Positions 10,505 through 21,546 of a stretch of 64,000 nt of DNA are shown here, in pieces. The stretch lies in assembly GCA_947095585.1 (NCBI GenBank), contig OX352765.1, forward strand, positions 61,141,123 to 61,205,122, written 5' to 3'. The notes under the pieces are model-generated. The model searched no databases. It was given only the letters and a program-made list of their open reading frames with translations, and was not told where the DNA came from. How positions within the stretch are numbered: the first letter of the stretch is position 1; each line of letters opens with the position of its first letter. The position numbers and the translations under genes are program-made. This DNA is from Nephrocerus scutellatus (lineage: Eukaryota > Arthropoda > Insecta > Diptera > Pipunculidae).

Positions 10505-11290
10505 AAGCATGCAATCGCTGATCTATATTGATCGTTATTCAACAGCATTTCCTCGCACGGGTCCGTCGATACGTTGAACTTAGTGGTGTTTCCTGGCCTT
10601 TTGCGTTGGCCAGACCAAACTTCTTTACAACGCTTTCGATGTACTTTTCCTGATCGAGTTCGAAAACGTTCTTCCCCGGCTTGATGCGAATCCCTAGATA
10701 ATTGTGCACTTCTCCGAGGCCCTCAATGGCGAAATGCTTATTGATCACATCAAGGAGGAACTTGATGCGTGTTCGGTTGTTGCTCGCCACCAAGATGTCA
10801 TCGACGTATACAAATACGTAGATTGCATCTTCCATCTCTTCCGATATGTATAGGCAGTTGTCCGCCTCACGAGCTTTGCGCTTACCAGCACGTCATGTAG
10901 CGTTTTGTTCCACACACGTGCAGACTGCTTCAAGCCATAGATGCTTTTCTTCAATTTACATACCTTTCCTTCCTGTCCGTCTTTTATAAAACTTGTTGGT
11001 GCTTGTTTCATGTATATCTCCTCCTGAAGATCACCATTCAAGAATGCCGTTTTCACGTCAAAATGATGCACCACCATTGCACGGGCAGCTGCGACTGCCA
11101 GCATCATCCGAAATGTTGTGTGCCTTGCAACGGGTGCGAAAACTTGATCATAATATGTTCCATATTTTTGACTAAAACCTTGGATTACCAATCTGGGCTT
11201 GAATTTCTTCACATTTCCTTCTTGATCGGTTTTCAACTTGTAAACCCACTTGCAGCCTACCAAATTCTTGCCAGTTGGCAAATCATTTGA
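10505..11290 (-). pseudogene. pol: Copia reverse transcriptase, frameshifted
   Basis: The upstream part (to 11281) has GCKWVYKLK and then the Copia RT block ending in KTAFLNGDL; a shift near 10870 moves to the second frame (10539-10835), which carries YVDD at 10797-10808 followed by ILVAS. After GQETPL the frame runs out near 10505, and only about 40 bp separates it from the polypurine tract, so the C-terminal RNase H is missing by deletion. Confidence 0.9.
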
Positions 11291-11299
11291 ATTTGCATT

Positions 11300-11960
11300 T
11301 TTGTACGATGTTGGTTCACTGTTGAGTGTAATGCAATTGTCTTGGTAGCGCTCCAGACACCAAAATTTTCTCTTGTGGAACGACGTATTTCATTCCCGAT
11401 GTCTGGTGGGGTGGTTCTTCCACCACAGTTAAATCATGCGCATCTTCGAACTCATCAGCTTCAGAGCCAGCTTGATGCTCCTACTGACACTCCTTCTGGG
11501 CTTCAATCTAAGCTTTGTTTGCTAGACTAATTTGAAAATGATTATTGTGATTACCTGACGGAATTTCGGACTGTTCAATCCGTTGCTCTTTTGATTCCGC
11601 AAAGGTGACATCATCAACGAATTTCACATCCCTAGAGATGACCACAATTCGTTTGGATAGTACGTAGCACCGATACGCTTTCGCTTCTGTATCGTGGCCC
11701 ATGAACTTTGCTTCGACTGCCTTGACGTCGAGTTTGCGTCGTTTCTCATCTGGTACCTTCACGAAACATGCCGCCCCGAATCGCTTTAAATGTGTGTATA
11801 CTGGCTTACGTCCGTACCAATATTCGTGGGGGGTCTTTTCCAAAATACGATTGGGCAAACGATTCTGCATAAACTTTGCCGTCACCACAGCTGCGCCCCA
11901 GAAATTTTTTTCTAATTGGGCATCCGACAGCATGCTTCGAGCCATTTTTAGCAATGAACG
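11300..11960 (-). pseudogene. pol: Copia integrase C-terminal part and linker
   Basis: The frame 11508-11954 contains ARSMLSDAQL and the block HEYWYGRKP, which belong to the copia integrase after the catalytic Glu, and the linker toward RT. The stretch 11300-11500 is degenerate linker in other frames. Confidence 0.85.
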
Positions 11961-12700
11961 GTTTTCCTTTCTGCGACACCATTTCGCTGAGGTGAATACG
12001 GGGTAGTACGCTGAACCCTGATGCCTTCCGAGTTCAAATAGTTTACGAACTTATTTTCCACGTATTCGCCACCACCGTCGCTTCGGAATGCTTTGATGCC
12101 ATGACCGAATTGATTTTTCATCAACTGATGAAATTCTTTAAAATTTGACAATAGCTTCTGATTTGTCATGCAGCAGATAAACCGTGGTGTATCTGGAATA
12201 GTCATCGATAAAGGTTAAAATGTATGTTTTCGTTTGCATTGGACCACAGAGATCACTGTGGATGAGATCAAGCACTGCTTCCGATATCGATGTTGATTGT
12301 TTCCGGATTTTCTTGTCATTTTTCCTTCGATGCAAGCTTTGCAGTGCTCTTCGCAAACTGAGGTACAAGTCCCAAGTGTCATCCCATCAACAATTTCCAT
12401 TGACGGGATCTTCTTCACGATGTCTACATATCGATGTCCCAGTATACGGTGCCAACCGTGAATGCAATGTCGTTGCACATCCACCGCTGTGTTCACCTGC
12501 TGTTTGCTGGTTTGCATTTCATACAACCAACCATTTAAATTTCCAACGCCGACCTGACATTTGTTGTCTTGAGTACGAATTTCACATGTCATTCCTGAGA
12601 AATTCACTCGAAAACCCTTTTCTGCGAGCTTCTTGACTGAGATGAAATTTGTGCCAATCGATGGAATGTACAGAACGTCCGCCATTTGCGCAGATGTAAC
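11940..12700 (-). pseudogene. pol: Copia integrase catalytic and zinc-finger part, frameshifted
   Basis: Reading right to left: pre-integrase HHCC region near 12300-12450 (GHRYVDIVKK, CKACIEGKM), then LIHSDLCGPM with the first catalytic Asp near 12260, FRSDGGGEYV with the second Asp near 12080, and NGVAERK with the catalytic Glu near 11965-11985. Three frames are needed, with shifts near 12300, 12170 and 11960. Confidence 0.88.
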
Positions 12701-12894
12701 CTCAACAGTTGGTTGTTGATAAAATTCAGACGAATCTTGCCTCGACCCGATACTTGAACTTCTTCACCATTTGCAACAGTGACTGTTTCTGTGTGTGTTT
12801 CGTCCAAATCCGAAAACAATTTTCGTTCACTGCTGATGTGACATGTTCCACCCGAATCAATAATCCATCCGCTCGACTTACCTACGAGAAACAA
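12604..12894 (-). pseudogene. pol: Copia protease
   Basis: WIIDSGGTCHI near 12840-12870 is the copia-type aspartic protease site (DSG). The frame then runs through a region rich in VANGEEV-like sequence, typical of the copia protease flap, and shifts near 12690. Confidence 0.85.
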
Positions 12895-12915
12895 AAATTC
12901 TTTGATTATTTCTCC

Positions 12916-13650
12916 TTATTTCACCATATCTGATTCCTGCTTCGAAATTCTGCTACCGCAGTCGCTTTTCCATTTCTGAAATTTTCTGCATTCCGCCTTT
13001 ACATGAGCGGGTTTCTTCCAAAAGAAACAAGACAGAGCATTCGATTTGTTTGTTGTCACTTTCAGTGCCGAACCGGCACCTATTTCACCATCTCGAGACA
13101 TACGCCGACGATGTATTTAAGTGACGATGTTCTTTACGACGCCTACGTTGATGTCCTTCTCAGGCCTTGATTCAAGCGCTAGCACCAACCCGTCGTAACT
13201 TTTCGGTAGCAAATTCATAAGCTCGGTTCGAGTTTTCCGAGAGCCAACAATTTCTGGAACATTTCTGTCATTGAATAGACCTGTTGCTGAATAGCATCTC
13301 CTTCGTTCGCCATTTTTCCGACGATTTCACGCAATAATCGAATTTTATTGCCCTGCGTGTCACGCTCATGGACATCCTTTAATGCTTTTGCCGTGTCGAT
13401 AGTGCTGATATTCATTATTTGTGCATCGTCGACAGAAAACCGCATGTACGTCAAAGCTTCTTGGTCGCTTTTATCCCAAGACGCAGCTGCAACCGCATTT
13501 TCCGCTCCTTCTGGTTTGTCCTCATTAATTGCCTTCCACAATCCTTTATGCCTTAAAATCGTTTCCATACGGAAGCTCCAATTGATAATTCGTTTCGTTC
13601 AACAACTTGATTGTGCACTTGGTGCTATCTTGGTTCACCACCACCGCCAT
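12916..13650 (-). pseudogene. gag: Copia gag
   Basis: The start codon is at 13648-13650, not far inside the primer site. The first 25-30 codons are in one frame, then a one-base shift near 13580 leads to the long frame 13215-13568 with the copia capsid (LWKAI, MANEGD). The nucleocapsid motif near 13000-13045 reads CFFWKKPAHVKAEC: the second zinc-binding Cys is Trp and the conserved Gly is Pro, so the zinc knuckle is probably not functional. Confidence 0.85.
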
Positions 13651-13722
13651 GACGATCGAATTTTAATTGAATTTCCAAATACCAAAATACTTTTACCCGG
13701 TGCGATTATTATTCACTTATAC

Positions 13723-13738
13723 GACTGGGCCCATAACC
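13723..13738 (-). promoter_or_regulatory. Copia primer binding site (initiator Met tRNA, internal)
   Basis: GGTTATGGGCCCAGTC directly follows the 5' LTR on the minus strand. It is the form known for Drosophila copia, which primes from a half molecule of initiator methionine tRNA. Confidence 0.92.
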
Positions 13739-14851
13739 TGTTGAGAAGGTAAGAAGTTCGAGTGAAAAAGTTAAATAATAATTCAGGATTTTTATGATTT
13801 GATACTAAACGATTTTATTGAAAGCGTGTGTATTTCTTAAACAGCAAAAAGTAAGTGAAAATATTTTTGGAATTAATAATAACAAAAAACAACCCATAAA
13901 AATTAAAATTTTTCATCTAAATTCTCTAATCGCAGAAATTTATATGGGAGCCCCTCGATCCTGGGCCATTTTTTTTATTGTAGGAGAAAATCATCGAAAC
14001 AAACATTTCACATCAGATGTTAAAATTGAAAAAGCTCAGATCATTTTATTCTGAGCACTTAGAGCACGCTCATACTCTGAGCAAATAAGAAACACGAACA
14101 TTTATCTTGAGAACTCTTTGACTGCTCTGAACTAATTTATGAAAACGCCAAATGACAGAATATTGTGAAAACTTGTTGTTCTATCTGTAAGTTGATATCG
14201 ACAACAAAAAAAACGACATCAATAAAAATACAATTCAGTAAATAAAAATGTAAGTTGAAGTAAGCATAAAACATGTATGTCTCGTTTCATTTGCTGGGTT
14301 AATTTGTGCGTGCGCAAAGATTTCTCTCTCTCTCCACCACCACCAAAACCATGCAGCGAAGCCGACTGCGCAGCACACACCGCACACAGTCCATAAAGGG
14401 CGACGAATATCTGATGCCAGTACAGATATTTAAAAAATGTATAAGGGCCTTGCGGCCGAACCCGGGACCCGATCACTACCAAATTTTCGAAAAAGTATTG
14501 TTTATTGGGTATACACATGTGTGTAAAATTTGAAGAAAATCGGATAAATTTTTTAAAATTTTTGTTTGGGAGCCCCCCGACCCCGCAGCCCGAGGGGCCT
14601 CAAAATTTAATAGAAAGTGTTGTCTCCGGAAATACACATGTGTGCAAAATAAAATCGGGCCATGGGAAGTGGGTTAAAAATTGATCGCAAGAATCCACGA
14701 CAGACGACCGACGACAGACCGACCGACGACCGACCCACGGGCAAGTGAAGTTAATATAGAGAATTTAAAAATGTAAAGTCATGGATGACTTGATCAGAAA
14801 CAAGTGAACAAGTGAATAATAAAACCAGCTAACAGCAATTGCATTTCAACA
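13739..14851 (-). repeat. Copia 5' LTR, split by a family R copy
   Basis: LTR sequence occupies 13739-13886 and 14770-14851, and together these match the 230-bp 3' LTR. The inserted block between them is family R copy B. Confidence 0.95.
13889..14769 (+). mobile_element. Dispersed repeat family R, copy B, inside the copia LTR
   Basis: It is nearly identical to copy A along its length and differs mainly by small indels and in the (GACC)n-like run near 14700-14735. Comparison with the intact 3' LTR defines its ends to within an A-run: insertion fell in CAAAAATG. Because of the A-run a 4-5 bp duplication and a duplication-free insertion between A and T cannot be told apart. Confidence 0.85.
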
Positions 14852-15597
14852 TTCGTCTCTCCAGAAGTTTATGCCAAGTAAAGACCACGACGAAATATTA
14901 AGAGCGAATGGACGTTTGGATACCGCCGGCTGGCTACCATATGATTCGAAACACCCGATTATACTGCCGCCAGATCACAAGGTCACCACGTTAATAACGC
15001 GACAATACCATAATCGAATGATGCATCAGAAAATCGAAGCGACTATCTGTGAAATACGTCAAAAATTCTGGATACCGAGACTACGCCAAGTTCTTCGAAG
15101 AGTTATTGGAAACTGTATGGATAGCAGGATTGCTAGTGCTGCACCAGTCACCACGATAATGGCTCCACTGCCTGAGGATCGGTTGACCCCATACGTACGG
15201 CCATTCACGTATACGGGTCTAGACTATTTTGGACAGTATCAGTAGATGTGTCAAGCGAGTGTTGAAACGGACGCTAAAAGAAGTGGCACCGAAAGAGCAC
15301 ACACTTCACAGTCTCATCGTAGAAGCCGAGAATGCCGTGAATTCACGACCTTTGACTCACATTCCAATCACAACGGATAACGAGGAAGCTCTCACGCTAA
15401 ATCATTTTCTACTTGGTTGTGCTAACACCGCTCAAACTCCCGCTTGTGATACGATCTCTGATAAATTCCAAACTACAAGAAAGCACTGGCATATTGCAAG
15501 GCAGTTGCGAGATATTTTCTGGAAACGATGGATATCTGAGTATCTCCCAACATTGACACGGCGTGCCAAGTGGTGTGAAAGATCCAAGCTTTTTTGA
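14852..15597 (+). pseudogene. pol: BEL-1 integrase, core deleted
   Basis: After the TTCGT duplication the BEL frame resumes with LRANGRL, then an HHCC-like region (YHNRMMH near 15010-15030, FWIPRLRQ). The second Cys pair is incomplete (NCMDSR). Near 15240 the sequence jumps from GLDYFGQ to sequence that normally lies well after the catalytic Glu (NSRPLTHIP, LTLNHFLLG), so the D-D-E core is missing. A frame change occurs at the junction. The end near 15590 is in the C-terminal DUF-type domain of BEL integrases. Confidence 0.85.
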
Positions 15598-15680
15598 TGT
15601 TAGTGTTGTCGAAAGCGTCTTGGATGTCGATGAAGGCGCATAGTAACATCTCTTTGCTTCGGAGTGTGTCTTCTACTAAC
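15595..15680 (-). pseudogene. LINE reverse transcriptase scrap
   Basis: The minus strand encodes KEMLLCAFIDIQDAFDN, the first catalytic-Asp block of non-LTR RTs. Only about 28 codons remain. Confidence 0.75.
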
Positions 15681-15875
15681 TAATTATAAGTTTAATAAGA
15701 AAAATACGACTGCTTACACGCAAAAAATAAATGCTTTAAAAAAGCAAAACAAAATAACGGTTCATTTCCAGAACTCAAGTAATTTTTAAGAGTGAGAGTA
15801 AATGGAGGAGAATGAAAAAAAAAAGATTGAGCATGATTGAGAGTTCCGAGTTATTTGCATTTGCACTGAAAGATT

Positions 15876-15910
15876 AGAGGGGCGCTAATCGGTTGTCGAG
15901 CCGTGTATAC
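15876..15910 (-). repeat. Right terminal inverted repeat of the Tc1-like element
   Basis: Reverse complement of the 6513-6547 end with about three mismatches, again next to TA. 15690-15875 between BEL-1 and this end shows no gene. Confidence 0.65.
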
Positions 15911-16194
15911 TTACTATACATTTATTTATTTTTTATCGTCGTGCAATTGAAGGGGGTCCTCCATAACATATTGGTTCATGACCAACTATCTTGAAGGTTT
16001 TTGCACAGAAGTTACATTTTCAGTTACAGCTGCGGATTCTATTTTACTTAACGTTGAAGGCCTAGTGAATATAGGAGCTGAATGTGTTGAAGACACAGGT
16101 ATATTTGATACATCAGAAACAGATGCTTTTGATATATTGGATTGCTTTGGCACTGGTGTAATATATACACCAAGATGTTTTGCATTTAAATGTT
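15911..16194. other. No recognised gene
   Basis: An open frame at 15978-16199 (plus) encodes a 73-residue acidic sequence with no family I know. It may be chance; its composition differs little from neighbouring DNA. Confidence 0.3.
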
Positions 16195-16985
16195 TTTAAA
16201 TTTTCTATATTTACTTCGCGTGCACGTGGCTGGCTGGCTGGCTGGTCAGATTTTCTGATCAATTTTTAACCCACTTACCATGGCCCGATTTTATTGAACA
16301 TGTATATTTCCGGCGACAATACTTTCTATTAAAATGTGTATCTCCGATGGAAAACACTTTTTGTAAAAATTTTGTAGACCCCGGGCCCCAGAGTCATGGG
16401 GCCCCAACAAATTTTAAAAAAATTAACCCGATTTTCTTCAAATTTTATATACGTGTGTATCTCCGATGAACAACACTTTTTGTAAAAAAATTTGAATACC
16501 CGAGGGCCGGGTCCCAAAAACTTTTTTAAAAAAACTTAATCCGATTTTCTTCAAATTTTATATACGCGGGGCCTCATACAAATTTAAAATAAAAATTAAC
16601 CCGATTTTGGTAAAATTTTATACACATGGTTATCTCCGATGGATAAAACTTTTTGGACATTTTTTGAGCGAATGGGCCCTGAGGCCCGAGGGGTGCCCGT
16701 AAAAAATGTTTAAAAATTAGCCCGATTTACTTTAAATTTTAAACATATGTATGTGTATCTCGGCTAGACCGAACTTTTTGTAAAAAGTTTCGAGTTTTTG
16801 ATTTGAATTTTTTCCCATGAAAATTTTTTTTACACATGTGATCTCCGGTGAGAATAGTTTTTGAAAAAATTTTGAAGTGAAGAGGGCTTTAATGTTAATT
16901 TTTTCCAAATTAACCCGGTTCAAACTTTGCACACATATGTATCTCCTATTAGAGAATTTACATGAAAAATTTTAATTTTGCATGG
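16195..16985 (-). mobile_element. Dispersed repeat family R, copy C, long form
   Basis: The left border has the AAATTTTCTATAT motif and a TGGC tetranucleotide run at 16228-16246 where copies A and B have GACC runs. About six modules follow, marked by ATCTCCGATGG-like sequence near 16336, 16450, 16630, 16755, 16845 and 16935. The right end has GAGAATTTACATG and AATTTT before a degenerate terminus. This copy is more diverged and carries more modules than A or B. Confidence 0.7.
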
Positions 16986-17370
16986 GTTTCATCCGTTTTT
17001 GTAAAATGCAACCAAATATCAATCCGCTTTCGGTTCATTTTAAAAACAATCAGGAAGGGTAAGTTCAACGGGCTTTGTTAAAGCTTGTTTAAATCAATCA
17101 CTGTTGGCAATTTGAATTTAGTTCGAAACTAGTATATAATTATTTATAGAAAATCAATCTCAAACAGGCAACACTAACATTAACATACAACTCATACAAC
17201 AACATAACTTATTACTTAAATTAAAAGAAAAATAAATAATTAATTTTTTGATTAATTTATAGTTAAATAAACATGAAAATAAACACATTTATTTACACCA
17301 AAACATCAAATGTCAAATATCAAATGGAATCTATATTGTGTATATTTGTACTTCTCATACCATAAAAACA
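16986..17370. other. AT-rich stretch at the broken 3' end of gypsy-2
   Basis: No gene is seen. The integrase frame ends here and no copy of the LTR at 21547-21886 is found, so the 3' part of the gypsy-2 element was lost or replaced. Confidence 0.5.
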
Positions 17371-19010
17371 TTAAATGCCGTGCAATCTTTGCTCTTCGTT
17401 CTTGCTTGAGTTGATCGCCCACTGGAGATCATTGAGGTTGGCGTCCCATAAGTGAGACTTCTCTGTCGTACATCGAATGAAGTTGAGGATCGATTGGTTG
17501 ACCCGCTCAACTTGACCGTTTGCTCGTGGGGTACGAACAGCCACCCGAACATGAGCAATTTGGTTGTTGCAGCAATATTCTTCAAACTTTTTGGCGGTGA
17601 AGGCGGTTCCTCGGTCAGTAATCACTCGTGCCGGAAGTCCAAAGAAGCATGTCAAATCATTTAACGCAGCAATAACGGGCTGTGTTTTGGTACTTTTTAC
17701 TGGTTTGAGGATCACAAACTTTGTAAAGGCGTCAACGATAGCCAATACGTAGTGATTTCCCAAACGACTTCTATTGAATGGTCCCAGGTGGTCCAAGTGT
17801 AGAGTTCCGAATGGTATCGGAAAAATCGGCTCTACATAAAGTTGACCTTCCTTCCTACCGGACACAGACTTATTGTAGCAACATTCCAAACACGACAATA
17901 AGTAGGATTTGGCATAACGTCGAAGTCGTGGAAACCAAAAGTTCTGTTTCACTCGTTGTATGGTTTTCTCGAGCCCAAAATGGCCAACATCGTCGTGACA
18001 TGTTTTCAGGATACGCCAACGAATGGCTCGGGGAACAAAGAACAGCAACATGTTGTCTTCTTTCTTGAAAATTCGGTTGTCTTGTAGCACGAACTCCTTC
18101 TTCCACTGCTTCAGTTTGTCGTGCTGAATCTCTCCCCTGAGAGTAAGGAAAATCGTCTTTAAATCTGGATCTTGGTGCTGCATACTCATCACCCAGTCGC
18201 CTATGTGGACTTCAATTTTAAAAATGTGGTCAGCAACGGTTTGTGGTTCACTCGGAGGATCATAGGGTGCCCGACTCATGGCATCCACATACGGAATTTT
18301 CGCTCCAGCACGATTGGAAAAGGTAAAATTATACTCCTGAAGAGCCATCCACCAGCGAGCTACGCGTGAAAGTAATGGCTTGGTCGATTTCATTGTCGTT
18401 ATGGAAGCACAATCTGTAACGATACGGAACGACTTGCCCAAGAGATAGATTCGGAAGCGTTGAAGAGTCTCTACAATAGCAAGGACCTCCAGCTCATAAC
18501 TGTGGTACTTCTGCTCGCTGTCATTGCAATGCCGACTGAAATACATCACCGGCTTAAACACATCGGTATACGTCTCCTGCATCAATACACCAGCCAAACC
18601 TGTCGCACTGGCATCAGTATGTACTTCATGCTCTTTATCCGGACTATACAGCACAAGTATCGGGTCGCAACACAATTTGTCCCTAAGCGTTTGGAACGAT
18701 TTTTCTTGTTCGGACGTCCACTGAAAAGGCACCTGCTCCTTTGTCTTAAGCAGATAAGTTAACGGACGAGAGATAACGGCGAAGTTCTCGATGAATTTCC
18801 GAAAAAATCCCGTAAGTCCCAAAAATCGTCGAATATCGTGGACATTATCTGGCCTTGGGAAGTTCCTTATTGCAGCTGTTTTTACATCACCAGGCTGAAC
18901 TCCTCCGCCCTTAACACGATGACCAAGATAAGTAATTTCTTCGCAAAGGAAAGCACATTTTTTTTATTTTAGCGTTAACCCAGCTTCCCGCAATACCTGT
19001 AGAAATTCTG
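17371..19010 (-). pseudogene. pol: gypsy-2 Pol: RT thumb, RNase H, integrase (3' truncated)
   Basis: After the frame change near 19075 the frame reads LAEFLQVLREAGLTLK, meets a TAA near 18966 in an A-rich run, and continues in frame through YLGHRV and GLTGFFRKF. RNase H has HTDASATGLAGVL near 18590-18630. Integrase has HDDVGHFG and CLECC for zinc binding near 17880-17990, LHLDHLGPF with the first Asp near 17790, VITDRGTAF with the second Asp near 17615, and NGQVERVN with the Glu near 17510. It ends abnormally shortly after WAINSS. Confidence 0.9.
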
Positions 19011-20985
19011 CTAGATGTTCGAGTCCCTCCTTGGCATTTTGGCTTTTGATGATGAAATCGTCGATGAATACATAATACATGAATACATGAATAATGCAGA
19101 TACACCTCCGTCACGTAACTTACGCACCAATCTATCCGCCGTTTCCTGGAATACACTCGGGGCATTAGCCAACCCAAATGGCATATAATTATACTCAAAA
19201 TGCCCGTCATGAGTCACAAACGCTGTGTATTTCTTTGAAGATTCCTCCAACGGAATCTGGTGATATCCGGACATCATGTCCAATGTTGTAAAATACGCAT
19301 ATCCGCTCAACTTCGCCAACTCTTCCTCTACAACTGGCATTACAAATGGCCGTTTCACCGTAATGGAATTGAGTTTCCTGTAATCGACACAGAATCGCTC
19401 ATCACCATCTGCCTTCTTAACCAGGACAATAGGAGAAGCGTATGCAGAATCGCTTTCCCGAATGATGCCACTTTTATACAACTCGTTCACTTTCTGGCGA
19501 ACTATTTCACGCTTCGGAAAAGGGATACGATATGCTTTTTGACTGACTGGTTGATCGTCATTTACTTCAATCTTCATAGCACTAATTGTACACTTACCCA
19601 GCTCAGTCAACGAACTTGCAAAACAGTATTGATATTCCGTAAGAATCTTAAAAAGTTCTTCCCTTTCACCCGCGAGTACACTATCACCGATTTTCACTTG
19701 ATCCCGTATCCTTTCCAACCGACAACCGTCACCTTCGATAATTGTCCGTACTTTACTGGAACACAAAATGTCCTTCCCGATCAACACTGGTTCGTTTAGT
19801 AAATGATCTTCAACAATGAGTATCACTGCATTGAACTTTTCATCATCAATCGTCAATGTAGCCATCAACTGTGTTGAGCAACAGTAACTACCTCCAAACA
19901 TTCCTAACAGTTGCCTGCCCGTATATGGTTGGACCTTATCAGACTCCGAAACGCAACTGACTTTAATTAGTGAGACATCACTACCTGAGTCCATTAATGC
20001 ATTAAAGGGAACCCCGTTAACTAACACTGTCTTAATTAAGGATCGACGCCTCGGTTCCACTTCAACTGCACTCACTTGTGCGACACGACAATTTTCTGTT
20101 GAATGTCCTGCTTTGTCGCACTTCGTACATCGAACTACTTTCGCCGGCTTTGGGCAATTCCTTGAGAAATGTCCACGTTCCGCGCAATTATAGCACTTCG
20201 GCCCGTCGCCGACGCGAATAATAGCATTTGATTCGGATGGCAGCCTTACCACTTGTTTTCTCGGTTGATTGACTACCCGTCCTTCAGGAATATTTTGCGT
20301 TTCGTAAAACCGTCTAATCACTGTTAGAATTCCCGTCAATGAAGAACCGCACTCGCCAGCCAATACGTTTTGAAGAGGTGGGTTGTTTAAACCTAACCGA
20401 ATGTATTTCGCGATTGTTCCTTCATCAAGACCGCCTCTTTTCCCTTTAGCACTCAACCGGAAGAAGTACTCTTCAGCACGCTCACCCTGTTGTCTTCTCG
20501 AGTTCATTGATAAATGAACGTCAACCTCGTCGGTGGTTGACGGAAAAGTGTTTAAAAATTCGGCCACAAACTCAGCCCATGTAGCAAACACTGTTGGGAC
20601 ACTGTCGATCCATAATCTCGCGGATCCCTGTAGCTTTGTTTGCACTGCGAACACCAAAACTCGATCGTCCCAACCATACGCGGCTTTTAAATTTTCAATA
20701 CGGTTAACAAACAACTTTGGGTTGTTAATTGCCTCAACCGCAGGATTAAAACACGGCAGTATATCGATGATATCACGGAGACCACTTGTCGAAGAGCTTG
20801 ACGCATCAGTGTTCGATTTTTGCATTCCACTAGGTACCCGTTCGCGCTCTCCAGACGAGCCTGAATTTCTCTCATAGTTAGAAACCGTTTTCGAATCGCT
20901 ATTTTTCGATGAAGCAACCAATTGTGCCACCATCAACGTGAGGTTTTCCAACTGATCCCTAAACGTGGTTATTTCGTCACACGCG
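19011..20985 (-). pseudogene. gag-pol: gypsy-2 Gag, protease and RT N-terminal part
   Basis: The frame continues upstream of the first TTG/ATG, so it is joined to the SAP frame by a lost reading-frame step. Seen: capsid region with ARLWIDSVPTVFATWAEFV; two zinc knuckles CYNCAERGHFSRNC and CTKCDKAGHSTENC near 20090-20195; protease LMDSGSDVSLI near 19970-20005; RT with FCVDYRKLNS, LDMMSGYHQIP and MPFGLANAPSVFQ. At the active site (FIDD at 19057-19068 in another frame) a short duplication of ATGTATTC shifts the frame. Confidence 0.9.
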
Positions 20986-21118
20986 CTAACTCCCCATGCA
21001 CAACCTCTTTAAGGCGCAATGCGAGCTCGGCCTTAGTGCCTTTCGTATCCGCCCCCATTTCAAGAAGCTCACATCTCAGTTCGCTAACTTTCAGCTCATC
21101 GATTTGTTTTTTCGGCAT
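20969..21118 (-). CDS. N-terminal SAP motif of gypsy-2 Gag
   Basis: The 49-codon frame starts at ATG 21116-21118 and reads MPKKQIDELKVSELRCELLE and then GADTKGTKAELALRLKE, a canonical SAP helix-turn-helix motif, a DNA-binding module. A TAA at 20969-20971 ends it, but the next frame (overlapping, through EITTFRDQLEN) continues without a gap, so one inserted or deleted base probably split a single Gag. SAP-type N-termini occur in some insect Ty3/gypsy Gags. Confidence 0.75.
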   Translation of the reverse strand: MPKKQIDELKVSELRCELLEMGADTKGTKAELALRLKEVVHGELARVTK

Positions 21119-21194
21119 TTTTTTAAAAAAAACTCACAATAATAAAATACAACGTAGTTAATCAAATAATGTTGCGCAGTTGCAACACCCAACA

Positions 21195-21515
21195 CCTGTA
21201 GACACTCGACGTATATATCCCAGCAACGACTGTATATATATCTACCGAATACCGATATACAGAACAAAATCCTTCGGACGCACACGGCCGTCGGCACACA
21301 ACGTATGTATATCCAAACAACTCCTTTTCGGCCTGTCTATATGCGCAGACAAGACCAACAAAACCAAAACAAAAACCGTCGCAGCAACACGGCATACAAC
21401 GTATGTATAACCGATCAACTACCGTTTTTGTCTGTCCCTATGCACAGACAAGACAACAAAACGAAAAAACGAAAAAAAAACCGTCACGACGACACAGCAT
21501 ACAACGTATGTATGG
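21195..21515 (-). repeat. About 100-bp tandem repeat in the gypsy-2 leader
   Basis: ACAACGTATGTAT recurs at about 21299, 21393 and 21499, each followed by a GCACAGACAAGAC-like block. It lies between the LTR-like end and the gag start. Confidence 0.7.
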
Positions 21516-21546
21516 TGCTCCTTTTGGGTAAATTCCACTTCTGAAT

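Larger units (their letters stand above)
10227..14851 (-). mobile_element. Copia-clade LTR retrotransposon inserted in BEL-1
   Basis: The borders are exact. Each LTR begins TGTTGA and ends TTTCAACA, and TTCGT flanks the element on both sides as a 5-bp duplication. On the minus strand the order is 5' LTR, primer site, gag, protease, integrase, RT, polypurine tract, 3' LTR. RNase H is deleted between RT and the polypurine tract. The 5' LTR holds family R copy B. Several frameshifts make it inactive. Confidence 0.95.
6665..15597 (+). mobile_element. BEL/Pao retrotransposon BEL-1, degenerate and nested
   Basis: Gag, protease, RT, RNase H and integrase pieces follow in BEL/Pao order on the plus strand. 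The copia element at 10227-14851 interrupts it with a TTCGT duplication on both sides (10222-10226 and 14852-14856), so the BEL frame stops before and resumes after. No LTRs are recognised, and the integrase core is deleted. The element is old and inactive. Confidence 0.85.
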
